DNA of 64,000 nucleotides from Nemopilema nomurai. Its lineage: Eukaryota; Cnidaria; Scyphozoa; Rhizostomeae; Rhizostomatidae. The notes beneath the pieces were generated by a model. That model was not told the DNA's origin, searched no databases, and saw only the letters and a list, made by a program, of their open reading frames with translations. The position numbers and the translations under genes were made by a program. Shown in pieces: positions 1 to 12,600 of the stretch. The stretch covers positions 186,001-250,000 of the forward strand of contig PEDN01001361.1 in the NCBI GenBank assembly GCA_003864495.1, given 5' to 3'. Position 1 is the stretch's first letter. Every line of letters starts with the position of its first letter.

Positions 1-84
1 GCCGTGAAGCATGGGCCTAAGGCCAGTGGAGCTGACCCTGAAGGTGAAGTCAACAAAGAAACACCAAACCCTGCCTGCTGTTGA
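1..84 (+). CDS. possible 3' end of a plus-strand gene ending in Cys-Cys (Rab-like tail?)
   Basis: From base 1 an open frame runs through 27 codons to TGA at 82-84. It is polar and low in complexity (AVKHGPKASGADPEG, then EVNKETPNPACC) and ends in two cysteines. A flexible tail ending in CC is typical of doubly geranylgeranylated Rab GTPases, which would place such a protein on a membrane. No GTPase core is visible, because it would lie left of the window. An ATTAAA variant poly(A) signal follows at 202-207, which fits a terminal exon. A different frame (11-199) is also open, so the reading frame is not certain. The Rab idea rests only on the tail; this may be another gene or non-coding. Confidence 0.3.
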   Translation, partial: AVKHGPKASGADPEGEVNKETPNPACC

Positions 85-201
85 ACGCTACGTCGTGGTG
101 CAAGAACTGGAGACACTCAGAGATATGAGATGTTCCACCTTAAAATCATTCACATGCTTTGTATACTGCATAAAACTAGCAGAGCATCAGGGAAAATGAG
201 A

Positions 202-207
202 ATTAAA
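202..207 (+). terminator. possible variant poly(A) signal ATTAAA
   Basis: ATTAAA lies about 120 bases after the TGA of the possible Cys-Cys terminal exon. It supports that exon only weakly, since the hexamer is common by chance in AT-rich DNA. Confidence 0.25.
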
Positions 208-321
208 TCGCCTCTTCTAAAAATAGTATATAATCATTTACACACCCTTTAGAGAAAATCCAGAAACACTATACTTTTCAAGAAAATTTTCGCGGGAAAA
301 TATATTCGCTTCTTGAAACAC

Positions 322-551
322 CTTTGAAGAAGAGAGATCTTGAAGTAGAGAGATCTTTGAAGTAGAGATATCTTTGAAGTAGAGAGATCTTTGAAGTAGA
401 GAGATCTTTGAAGTAGAGAGATCTTAGAAGTAGAGAGATCTTTGAAATAGAGAGATCTTTGAAGTAGAGAGATCTTTGAAGTAGAGAGATCTTTGAAGTA
501 GAGAGATCTTTGAAGTAGAGAGATCTTTGATGTAGAGAGACCTTTGAAGTA
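322..551. repeat. 17-bp minisatellite, about 13 copies
   Basis: The unit GAAGTAGAGAGATCTTT is repeated head to tail about 13 times with few substitutions; some copies have GATATC, TTAGAAG, AAATAG or TGATGTAG variants. Each standard unit carries an AGATCT site. Because 17 is not a multiple of three, every frame of the minus strand stays open through the array and reads a 17-residue period (LQRSLYFKDLSTSKISL). Those open frames are a by-product of the repeat. Copies are more uniform in the middle and decay at both edges, as expected for unequal exchange or slippage. Confidence 0.95.
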
Positions 552-3500
552 CATCGGGTCATAATGATTTTTTCTCAGAACCTCATATCAGCGAAACGCT
601 ATTTCTGCCTTGTGGTTTAATCTGGGCAAAGTTTTTGTAGGTTAATCGCTATCTAAAACTGCCTAAGAGCTGCTAAGAAATAGGAGAAGAAAGACTAGAC
701 AAAAAAGCAATCAACTTTCGGCTGACTGGGATAACAAACGGTATTTAATGTGGCATTAATTAGTGTATCACGTCACTTTGACTACGCGACACAAGTATCT
801 TTACAATCAAAAGGCAAGGCTTTGACGTCACTGTAGATGCTAGATTAGGCTTTGGGTACACATATACTTAAGCCTTTTTTACTTGTGTTATCAAATAAAA
901 AAATCGTTGCTTGAAAAATGTCGAGGTCAGAATGGCCAAAATATTGTGTCAAAATAAATTTAAAAGATAGGCAGCGCCACACGTGTTGTTTGAAAAAGTG
1001 GAACAGGGGATAAATGAAACGAGGTAAAACTATTTGAAAAATCCAATAAACAATACAACAATTGAATGAAGGCAGCGAAGTCAATAATAACTGGGGATAA
1101 ATGCTTGAAACGTCTCACGGGCCTTCACGGAAAATCTAGAAAAGAAGATCCGTGAAATCTGGTCTGGTCTTATTAGCAGCATCCCTGCATACACCCACTT
1201 GGGAATCTTGGCCTGCACTTGGTCCCCTTTCACCATTTCTGCCCTTTTTGTTTTTCTTCTTGTTTTTTCTTTTCATGGATTGCTCATTGAAAGCTTGAAA
1301 AAACCGCATCTTTTATTTGGATTGTTTAAATTGAACGGCTGCAACAGTGGCGTGCCTGCTCCAGTTTAATTAAATTTTTGTTACCGTTGGAGATTTGCGG
1401 GCGATTGCAAGTGATTAAGGCAGTCCTATAAAAAACAGTAGCTAATGCCATGTTTGTGCATGTGCGATTGTTCGTTCGGGTCTATTGGCTTACGGATTCT
1501 GAAGAGGACACTTATTGACTTATTGAGTCATAGAAAACGATGATGATGCAGTGTCTAAGCTTGTCATATCTATTTTTGACGTATACACGTGGAGAATCTA
1601 TATAACAATAAAGAAGTTGCAGATCGAGCACGGATGCTTTCAAAGATAACATAAAAAGTGTTATTTCTTGACAAAATTATTAAGTAAGAGACTATTTTGA
1701 CAGTGTAGAGGGGATGAAAATGAAACGGGGTTATTGCTCCAGCATGAAAATAGACTGGAATAATTGTGGCTGGAGAATCAAGTTGTACCAATAATAAAGA
1801 CAGACACTTGTTCCATGTACCTTGATCGTAAAATGTTTAGAGAAACAATAGGTTGATGAAAAATAAATTTTGGAAAAGTTAACGTTAATCGAAACAGACT
1901 GGTTGAACAGCTCTGGAGGCTCACAAGACTGTAGGAAAAGTGTAGCAAGTGGCAAGGGTTGCTCAATCATGAATCAGTATTAAATTTTACACCGTCGTGC
2001 TGGGAACAGACCGGATAGCGGTTAGCAAGACAATTCCACCCCCTTCCCCTGCTTAATTCATCAGGAGAGCGTTGATGGCGAAGGGTTTAGAATTCGCTGA
2101 AGTGATAGGGGTAGAGGGTGCTTTTTCCCAAGAACCAGATGAAATGCTTTGTGTTCTTTCAAATTGTGTGTGCATGAGGAGTGTAAACTTCCATGTAACT
2201 TATTCATTCTTCGTGAGAGTGTGGAACAACTCAATTGATAAAGTGAGATGCTTGATGAGTACTACTTGGAGATTGAACTTTGAAATTACTTTGGATGCGG
2301 TTACTAATGTTATTCATTAAACAAATCCGAAAACGCTTCGTGTTATGGTAATTTTTATAGAGACAAGCATGTGGAGAGAGGAAGCAGGCCTTCTAATTCT
2401 ACTCTGACCTGTGCAAAATGATCAACACATGGGATAATGCGTATTGTTGATAAAAGAGTTTAGAAATCACCAAAATACAAATTAATGTTAAATTATAAAG
2501 AGAAAGGAAACTCGTTCCAAAACAAGAAATATTCAATTATTCTGATTCCAAAACATCTTTTTGATGGAAAATGTGAATTTGCACCTCTTAAGAAGTTCTC
2601 AGAGAATAACTCTTTTTAACGAATATAAAGGATATCAAAATAAGTCATAAGCAAAGCAACTGACCTTATGGAAAAGTAGCAAGATGGTCCCAAGAAAAGT
2701 CAGACTAAGCTTTAAGAATATAAATACGAGAAGATTACTGAAGAAAATGAGCAAAAGAAGAAAAATACCCTCCTGCAAGCAAAACAGTAGGTATCATGCT
2801 TTGAAAACACTTATGGTCAAGCCCCAAGCTTTTAACGAAATAACAATGTTACTTATCTAGAAACCTTTTTGACAGGAAATTATAGTGTTTATTAAGGAGG
2901 TGAAATAACAGTGTCAAAGTTGCCACACTGAATCTCTCATCAAAGCATCAAAACAGATAGATTTAAAGCATAGATATAGATAGAATCATTGTATTTAAAT
3001 GGGTAGAAAAAGTCAGCTAGGTTCAATAGAATGTGGCAGTTCAGAAGCAGTAAAAAAACTGGTACTTGGAGTTTGCAAGGATAGGTAAAAAGTTGAATAT
3101 ACATCCAGCAAGCCAGTCAACAGATATTTGAAATGTGTATTCGGAAACGTCTTTTAGAGAAATTTTCTCAAGGTACAGTTTGGCAGACTACAAACTAAGT
3201 AACTTCAAAGGCACAACTTACACGAAATGTGATATTAAAAGGGAATGTATGCAGAGATAAGAATAGACTTGAAATTTAGCTTGATCGATTCACAAAAAAC
3301 AAGCTAATGAATATCTGAACAGGCTGATTAAAGATTGGGGCTCGTCTTTTTAAAAAAGAACCTTTAAGGTCAAGTCAGCTGTTAAATTTTTGCCCAAATA
3401 GCCTGCTTATAATTTGCTTGGCTTTCTAAAACACTACTTGCTAGATCAAATCATAAGCTACAAATTGTTTGAGTTGGCCATAGGATTTTGATGTGTGCAC

Positions 3501-3890
3501 CTGGATGAACCACCAAAGCAATAGTTAAAAAAGCGAGCTGCAACGACACACTTAACTTTGGTCAAAGCACGGCTGCGAGGGTAGGACGATTTCAAACTCA
3601 ACAGGGTTGATATTCACAGCTGAGCACTGAAATTTTCAAACAACTGAAACATTAGACAGCTTTCATAAAGAACCCAAGGCATCTACCCCTGGTTATTATG
3701 AATGGCTTTGCATCGCACGCGCGCAAAACATGCAGCCGATACTTTATCGAACATTGAACAATACAGCGACTATTCAAGAATTAGCTACTGCTACTGCAAA
3801 AACCCAGATAAAATACTTGTTTCGGCAATACATTTACAGTTTCAACTTAAAGTCAGGTGAATTTACCTTCTTCGTCATCCTTCCTCCGCA

Positions 3891-3985
3891 GACAAACAGC
3901 CAGTCCGAAGCAACAATGAAGATTTCTACTGCGATAAGTGCGCCTGGGACAAGAATGTCGCGCGGGAATTTCACGCCAGAGTTGA
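3891..3985 (+). CDS. possible short exon with a CxxC motif, unidentified
   Basis: A pyrimidine-rich run ending in CCTCCGCAG at 3882-3890 looks like a good 3' splice site. After it one frame reads DKQPVRSNNEDFYCDKCAWD, continues KNVAREFHARVDSTA and stops at about 3983-3985. Codon third positions are GC-rich compared with the surroundings, and CDKC could bind a metal. I do not recognise a family. A second plus-strand frame (3910-4026) is also open. The minus strand has an equally good exon end, with GAAG followed by GTAAATTC at about 3863 after ATGACGAAGAAG. Only one of these can be right; the patch may instead be a promoter with a 5' exon on the minus strand. Confidence 0.2.
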
Positions 3986-6900
3986 TAGCACTGCGTAAAC
4001 AACTTGGCCAATTGCACGGCCCTTAAATAACAAAGCACGCCAGGCGATCTACTCCTTCCCGCGTTACAGCGACCGGTTTACGTAACGAAAACAATGCAGT
4101 ATTGGGTTTCTAAGATTTATTTCACGCTATTCTCAATCTTCAGATTTAAAATTGGTTTTGCTGGACTGATAGCAAGCCAGATGGACTTATGATTTATCAG
4201 AATTATAAATTCAAACTCCAATTGAAAGGCAGCTAGCCGAAAGATAGCCGAAGCCAGCTTGTTCGAGCATGCTTCTTTGTGATGAAAGTCCAAAGTCTAT
4301 TTGGCCTTTTGAAGGATTTGCCAGATAGTTTGGTACTTTTTACACATAAAGGACCTTGATTAACTATAATAGACAAAAGAGAAAGTCACAAAAAGGTAAA
4401 AGAATGAGTTTGTGGAAAACAGTAGATTTAATAACCGTGAGGCGAAGTCGAGGGGTTACTGTAGAATGGCATGTCTACCAAACGCAGGGATCCTGGTAAA
4501 CCGGAACTCAAGAAAGAATACTGTACAAAAAGTTGACTTATTTCCTAAAACACCTAAGCGAGAACGAAAAAGAAGGTTTGTGCAAATGGGAGGCTTACTA
4601 TTCATAAGGAATCAAAAGAGCAAAGGAGCAACCTTGCTAGAAATGGATGCCTTCTTCAGAAACTTACTTTCCTTTTAAAATGAAAAGTCACTAACACGCT
4701 GGACACAAATCCCCAAATAAGAATATTTGCAAGAGAATAATCAGAAGATTTAAAACTAAAATTGATTTTCATTATTCATTACATACGGCTTGACCTAATT
4801 AAAATTTCAAGCTCTGATATACAGTCTATATTGGAGAGATAAAGTTAAAATTTAATATCAAAGACACCCGAATGAATTGAGAAATTGGTTAGAATTTTAT
4901 ATTGTAAGTGAAGGACAAATGAACTGCCTTTACCTAACTTTCTTTTTCCTTTTTTTCTAATTCACCTACTTAGATACAGATGTAAGAGCCCACATTACAT
5001 TGGTAGATTGCATTTTAGGCTAATCTACGTTTTTCAACCATCTTTCAAATGATGGGTTGCTGCAAGATTAATACAAGGTCGTAAAGCTTTTGCAACAGAT
5101 ATTACTTCCACTGCTTAACAAATGATCCCTTCAAGGAGAATTTTCCAACTAACATTTGGCCAAATAACAACCTTTAAGGGGCTGGGGCAAAAATTGACTA
5201 GTAAACTCATCTTAACATTCTAAGTTTGAAGTTATTCAGCAGATTTTCATCGCAGGAGAAAATGTAACTAAGGGTCTGTCAAAAACAGAAACAACTTGAA
5301 AGCTTCAACAGGCTGTTTTTACAGATTTTGTACAGCTGATTTCTGTGTAAAATTTATAAAATTACCTCGCAGGACTCTCATTTTTATGCCAGGCTACTCA
5401 AGCTATTAAAGGTACCTAACTCTAGCATTTTTCATATTTCAGCAAAAAACCTCACATTCTTTATTTAAATTGGTATGTGCAAGAGAGAACCTAAGAGTGA
5501 TCGTTGGATAATGTTCGTCTGATAAAACTTAAACATCTGAAGAGGAAAGAAAATCTACCAACAGGTTTGTCCAACGGGTGCATAATTTAAAGATGTCTTT
5601 TGTAAAAAAAAATTACTAGAAAAATAATCAAGACGCAGGGAGCAAAAAAACTTGAAAGGATATAAAAATCAGAAAGGCAGCAATCGTAACCTTTTCTGGT
5701 TGAAAGGGTTGTAAAAACCATACAATTTCACGCAGAGTATGACAAAATGCCATGAAAGAGTCATCTTTTTCGGAATTAAGCCAAGCAAAACTTCCCGAGG
5801 CTTCAAACAAATTTCTCCTCGCCACGCAGCGATGATTGATTTTTCAAGGTACTTCCATATCGATAACCAAATAACAGTTGGCGATTCTGTATAAACGTTT
5901 GAGGAAAGAACGTCGTTTTACAACTTGTTGGCCTGTGCAAGACAGGTCTCAAAAATGAAATGCGTTGTTCTTATAGCTTATTTATCAGGGTTCGTATTTG
6001 TGGATATTATACAGTGGATTGAAGGATAGTCAATGCATTCACTCCACAGCCTAAAAGAGCAGATTCTTTGAAGAAGCAGCTTACAAAGCGTCTGTGAACA
6101 TTGCGCTGCTTTTGAGGATACTGAATACCATTTGCTACAATTGCAAAAATATATGCGGTGCTTTTAATAAACTGGTAATACAGTGGGAATTAGGTTAAGT
6201 GGAAAACACAAAATTAATGCCTTATCGGTATTTTTATTTGCACTGAATAAACTGGAACAAAAAAGTCGGACGAAAAGCTGATTGGAGCCAATGTCAGAAA
6301 TATTTATTTATCAAAGACAGGTAGAACTATTAGTTTCAAACGGTTTTACTTGAGTAAGATTACAACTACCCTAATATCTGCCCAGGTACCCAGAACTATA
6401 AAAAGATAATATAAGGAATAATTTTACAAACATTTGAAGACCTATTAAGATAACGAAAAAGATACTTTTTGACTTTGTCTGAAGATCGCTTTTGATAAAA
6501 AATTGCTGTAGTTCAACACTTTTCAAAAAAGCTTCGACAAAAGCAAATTATGAAAGCAGTTGAAAAAGCAACAAACGAACCATCTAAATACTGTAGCCAA
6601 TTCCGTCTTTGGAGTTACACTTCAAGACAAAAAAATCAATATTTCTTTGAAGAAGTCGTCTTTTCCGCATATTGCACGAGACGTATTGCTCTGCAAGCAT
6701 TCTTCTATATTTTGGAGCATCAAATACACAAAGTTTGAATAAGTCCGTTCTACTGACATTACGCAAGCCTATACGCAACGTCCGTCTACTACACAGAATA
6801 CCATTTAGAAGGAACACGTCAACATGGACTGATTACGTAAGACGCAGACCATGGCTATCAGTACCAAATACAGAGAGCCGGCGGAACAACAAGAAATATA

Positions 6901-7598
6901 TTGACCAAACCTGATTACAAAGTGATAAGGTAAAGCCTTCAGGCAAATCTAATTCATTGGTTTCCTTTTCAATTAACAAAATACCAGCATCATCACTTCG
7001 ATAATACACTGTCTCGAAAATGTTTAACAGCATTCATCTGAACGAGCCCCGGGTACGACCTTTCAACTGCTCGGAAACTCTCGGGAATCGTTGGGTATTC
7101 GTTGGGCTTTTGCTGCAAGGCAAGCTTCGTGTGCAGAAGCACTTGTGTTCGATATTTAGGCCGACGTATCGAAGTGCAGTGCGACGCGTACAAACACAGT
7201 TTTAAGTTTACTGCGATTAAAATTAAGCGAAAGCTGATCTACAGAAGTACAGCCGCAGAATTGCTAGCAAACTAGGGAATTGAATAGAAAACACAACAGA
7301 ATATATAAACTGATAAAAAGGCACCAATAAATACCTGAAACATTGCATAAAAAAGCAAGGTCTTGTCAATAGGAGGTATCTCTTCCATTTTTCCCGTCCA
7401 ATCGACGCACGATGGTTAGGCTTCTAAACGCGTTTCGCCTACCCTTCGTGGAAACGTAGCAACAAGATTTACGGTCTTCTAAACAATAAGTCATGGTTTT
7501 AAAGGTTATTGAGAAATTATGCAGTATTCAATCATGAAAATATTTTTGTTTTTGGTTTGTAAAGGTTCAGAGGAGCCCTTTGTGCACATACTGAGCAT

Positions 7599-7641
7599 AA
7601 CATATGTTATCTAAGGGCAAAACATATGTTATCTAAGGGCA
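7599..7641. repeat. 22-bp tandem duplication
   Basis: AACATATGTTATCTAAGGGC followed by AA occurs twice head to tail without change. The first eight bases of each copy contain the palindrome CATATG. Nothing else explains it; it is probably a recent slippage event. Confidence 0.9.
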
Positions 7642-9368
7642 GTGATGTGAAGACGAAAAAGCTTCACACTTTCAGTTCAACGGGAACTTGGTAGAAAGAC
7701 AATCACTTTCACCCATTCATTACATAATAACGTTTGCATTCCACGAAAAAAAACTGTCTATTTGTCAGCTAGAACGAAACGCTAAACAGATGTGCCAAGT
7801 CCAAAAGTATCACTATTTTGAGGAAAAAAACACAACTGGTAAGGCTTATTGACTGTTTTAGATGTTCGGTCTTTTTTTGACCAACCGCCTTCAAACACAA
7901 GTGAACTTTCAGCGTTGGATATGATTGCTCAAGAGAATACTGTCAACCAATGGAACACCCAAGCATAACTACTGTATGTGCAAATGATCAGTTTGATGAA
8001 TGCTTCAGTGTTTAAATATGGCTGCTCTGGCCTTCTCATTTGTCCAATCAATTGGCAAGTTACAGTGATAACAAGAAATCCCCCTCAATATTATTTTCAG
8101 ATTGAATACATTCGCAATATCCGCACAATAATTGGCTATTGGCGAACTTGTTTCTCAGACTAGGTTAGGTCTGACGCATCCAAACAGTGGCTTACACAGA
8201 TTAAGTTGCCAGAAGGGATGCTTCTATAAACAGCGCTAGGTACTTTATAAGAGTCAGCAAACGCGACAAAAAAATAAATTTAACAAACATGAACAAGAGT
8301 GTAAAAGAAACGAGTAAATAGAAAATGAAATTACAATGAAAGAATAAGGTATATAAATACTAAAAATGTGTCAAAAATTTGAACACACAATGTAGGAGAC
8401 GAGCATTTAACTAATCGGCCATTCTATAACAATAAAAGAGAAGTTCACACATGCACAGATTATACCCATGCACAGATTCAATAGTGCAGGTTGAAGATGT
8501 CTAGCAAGTACCATCTCTAAGCATAGAGCGAATGAAAAAAACAACAAGCGTACTCCTTCAATGTCAGAACCCAACAGATGGTTACAAGGTGCAAGGAGAG
8601 AAAATCCTTACCAGTTCATGTGGCCTTGCCTTTATGTTGATCTACACTAAACGCATGCAACATGCCGGGGCATAAAGAGAAGATTACAAGGATACTTAAC
8701 CACCACAAAACGGGACAAAAAGACGCTGGGTTTAACTTATCAATATCATCCAAATGCCCGACAGTATTCGACTCCTCAATACCACTTATCATGGTGAAGA
8801 CAATAAATTGCTTTTTTACTCTCTTTTCTTGCGGTTGTGTATTTATAGACGACTCTTTTGGATAGAGACGGTTTGAGTGAACGCAAATTAAATTCTCTTG
8901 CACTGGTGGAAATGAATGGAATCAAGTCTCTTTTTCTGCAACATGACCGTGTTTATGAAGAAACATTCTTTGTATAGTCTGTAGTTCAAAAGGCGGAGGT
9001 GTATATAGTAATCTTGTGCTTAAAGCTAATTTCGGACAAAAGGAATGAAAGAGTTCCTGGCGCATGGCAACCTTTTCAAACCTGGTGACATTATAACTGG
9101 CTGCTTGAAAGAGCCCACTCCATGCTTAAAAGGATTGTGAACTCACACTGAAGCTTCATTTAGAATTGGATGAGCGCTAGGGAGAATTGCAAGCAATGGA
9201 ATCATGGGAAAAATGACGTCAGCAACTGGGTAAGCCGACAAAGGTAGAGAAAACGTTTTACCGCCTGGAAAGCCATTTATCATTAACTTGTATATTACTT
9301 GTATGTGAGTAACTTGGCTTTGATAGAACCGATCTCAACAATTCTCCTTACAAGGAAAACACCCTTGG

Positions 9369-9656
9369 TCAATGAATGCGCTGAGCAAATAAAGGCTTCA
9401 AATTATACGCGACGGTATAGAGTATCCTTTGCTGGTTAGAGGACGAAGGGTGAGGATAAAGGACCGGAGGATTCTCACTACAAACCTCTAGGCTTCCGTT
9501 TGATGAGAGACTCCTGCTTGAACTGTTGCCCTTGGTCATTCCATTTAGGTCCGGCAATGAATCCGACTTGAGAGATTCCGACTTGAGCGAATCTGTTCCG
9601 GATGATGGGGTGGCAGCTCCAGCTACGCTCTTTGCCTCTTTGAATTTCTCATAGAA
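9369..9656 (-). CDS. HOMER: Homer exon 4: end of EVH1 helix plus Ser-rich linker; terminal or spliced?
   Basis: The 3' splice site TTCAG precedes TTCTATGAG at 9656, in phase 0 with exon 3, which ends AAC AAG. The first 12 residues complete the EVH1 C-terminal helix. The rest holds two imperfect SLKS(E/D)S repeats and several serine runs, as in the disordered linker of Homer proteins. The frame runs to a stop at 9369-9371. No AATAAA is evident on the minus strand within the next kilobase, which argues that this may not be the real transcript end. A possible inner donor (GAG before GTTTGT) falls about 60 residues into the exon. Confidence 0.75.
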   Translation of the reverse strand, partial: FYEKFKEAKSVAGAATPSSGTDSLKSESLKSDSLPDLNGMTKGNSSSRSLSSNGSLEVCSENPPVLYPHPSSSNQQRILYTVAYNLKPLFAQRIH

Positions 9657-12600
9657 CTGAACGGAAAATGAGCCCAAGATTATAAATGTGTGTGGCAATA
9701 ATAACTGCAAAAACGACTAAGCAATCTATTTTAAAATACATTATGGCCTCGAGAAATTTTAGTCTGGTACATGAAAACAATGACAATTGAGCGACAGATT
9801 GGAAACAGATTGAGCGACGCTATTGTTGCATCGAAGCTTCAACAACAGGCGATTCAGCACACGTTCATACAAATTATTCCACAGATTGTGGAGTGCTTTG
9901 CGGAGAGTACAGAGCAGGAGAGGCAACATAGAAGTCGATCCCGCGGTTCCGCCCACGCAGAGGCTGATCTCAGTGGCCGGGAGGGCTTTTGTTAATGCAA
10001 AAAGGCGGCATTTTTAAGGGCTGCTTGAGTAAAACGGTTTAATGAGCCTGTGGATGCAAAGGAGCCTTTGGTAACAGAATCCCTTTAGTTCTAATTAAAT
10101 TTGCTTTATTAAAAAGACTTTTATGATCGCTAAATCAGTAGAATTAAGGAAAATATTAAATGTAAGCTAAAGACGTGGTACAGGCAAACCACAAGTGCCA
10201 GAAAGAACGCAATAATCTCAGAGCCAAAAACTTAGAAGGCCAAGACTTGACAGCTCACGTCAAGCTACCGTTTTAACTAGTTACTTGAGGGCTTGTGTGA
10301 GTAGACGCATCCAATAATGTCCATCAAAACGTTTTTAATATAAGGTCTAGAGCCTTTTGTAGGCCCGTCAAAATCACAGGCTTAAGGTAACTGAAGGGAA
10401 ATACCGTAATCAGGTATCGAAAGCAATTCATTGTTCATTCGAAGTTGATTTTGTTCTCGGCTAAATGCGCTTTCATAAAAACAAAAATATTGTCAGAACA
10501 GCTGTCGGAAAATCTACATCAACATTTATGAATATCATTTTCTTTCCTAAATCATTCAATTCTACTTTATGATTTGGACACGCGCTCGTAATCTGGGCTC
10601 GGAAGCGTCTACACACGGACATTAATCGCGCAGTCTGGGCCTCAAGTGGGACAGCGGTCACACCGCATACTCCGCTACACCGGCAAACTTCTGCGGTGGA
10701 ATCCAACATGCCACTCGCGAATGTGGCAGACGTGGTGGAATCATACAAGGTGGAAGACGCAAGTGGAAGACGCAAGTGGAAGACGCATGCGCATCAGTTC
10801 CGTGAAGACCGTTGATTCGTAGTGAAACCAAATTATGACGGGTGCTTATACCGATGCTATTGTGAAAACGAGGATATGATGAACACGTGGTCAGACAGAC
10901 GTCACGCAGCAGAAACTCACCAAGAAAACTAAATATGTTAGAATAGTATATACTAATGGAGGTGAAGGCGAGGATGGTAAAAAAGGATAAGAAAGCGAAG
11001 GTGGTACAGTAAGGAGGAGAAGGTGAGGGTGATACAAAATGGAGGAGAGATGACTGTGTGGTGGAAATCCTTGGGGTCTAAAGCATCTTGTCACCCAAAG
11101 AATTGCAGGAGTCTTCTGCGCAAAGACTAAAAAACATGCTACGTCTTTGAATGCAAATTGTATGATGTATGATTGATTGATTGATTTGATTGATCTTGGC
11201 GTTGTATGATTCCAAGATCTTCTTTGGGGATTCATACAAAACGGCATTCATGTGATGCATGATGTCACATTCAACAGTCTTTGCGAGATCAAAAATTCAT
11301 TTTCCAAAGAAATGTTCTCAAGAGAAAAGAAAAACTTTTGAAAAAATTTAAATAGGTAATGTTGTGGTCATCAGGGAAATTCAAAGTGCTGTGTACTTAG
11401 ATCTCGTTTGTACGATTCGCTTTATACGAATATTCCTGGCCATGATTAGATCATTTTCGTAATTAAATTTGTTGCTGCAAAAGAAAGGAGGCGTTCAAGA
11501 CACCTAAGCTTTGAATAACCTAATATACCTTAGATGATGCCACAGCAAATAAACTGAAGTCTTCCTTATCTAGAGCAATAAAAAACAGGGAAAATTGCAG
11601 CATATTAGGCCTTTCCTTATCCACCCTATTCTCTGAGTATAAAGAAGAGTTGGACAACTACTTTAAGGAGAACGGAAGCTCATATCCATGACTGAATTAA
11701 AAAACTTGAGGAAATTAATGGCATCTGTGACATTTGGCGCGCATTAACCTTTAACGGGGAAGAAATGGATAGATGATTGGAACCTTTTAGGTAGCATACA
11801 TAAAAATATATATAATAAATATTTTGATTATTCTTTTCTTACACAAAGAAATACCCAGCGTACAGGCGGACCCAGAGCTATGGTTATTATAATGGTGGTT
11901 ATTTCGAAGAGGGTGGTAAAAGAGCCATTAGGAGAAATGGTGTCGCAAGCAAACAATGTGTTCTTTTCTGTATAAAGAAAACTTCCTAATAAGAAGGAAC
12001 TGCCAAATGTCTAACTGCGATTTCTGTCAGGAAGAGGAGGGGGGGGGGGGGGGGTTTGGTGTGTGGGGTCGCGGGCTTCTCATCCACAAAGCCGCCATAG
12101 TTTCTGCCACTGTGGGCAATCAGATAATTTCTACATTCGTTAGACAGAGTTGTACTGTTAGAGACACCAGGTGAACAGAAACTGCTTCCTACCATTCAAC
12201 ATGTACGTACATACTATGTACGAAAAACAAACTTTAGATTTCTTTTCGTTGAATGCAAAATACTCAAGATGTCCCTACAGTACCATCAAGCCATAACGAT
12301 GTTGACTGATACAAACTTTAGTTCATCAATTTAGTTATTGGAGTTTAGTCGAGTGTAACAATAAGACGCACAGACCTAAGCTTGTGCTGTATCTGACATC
12401 GTTATCTAAGACCTGCAAACGCTACACAACCACGAAGCTCTAATTCAGCAACATACATGAGCCATAATGTGCAGCCTAACTCAACAATGTCTAATCATCG
12501 TATTCTGACCACTTAACGATTATTGTTAGTCGGAGAACGCTTGTCTCGCTTTGAAACGTTGAAATAAATTCACTAGAGGATACGTCATTGTGTTATGCTA

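Larger units (their letters stand above)
552..9368. other. gene-poor stretch, no recognised gene
   Basis: No open frame here reads like a known protein on either strand. The stretch is AT-rich with scattered short frames. It contains a CpG-richer patch at about 3700-4100 and another near 7030-7200, and a 22-bp tandem duplication at 7599-7641. If Homer has its usual coiled-coil exons, some could lie here on the minus strand, but I could not identify any. Confidence 0.5.

Noticed and set aside
322..551. CRISPR-like array
   Set aside because: The units are contiguous without unique spacers, and the window is eukaryotic.
249..562. Two overlapping minus-strand open frames of about 100 residues
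   Set aside because: They are read out of the 17-bp minisatellite and have the same 17-residue period in each frame; no sign of a gene.
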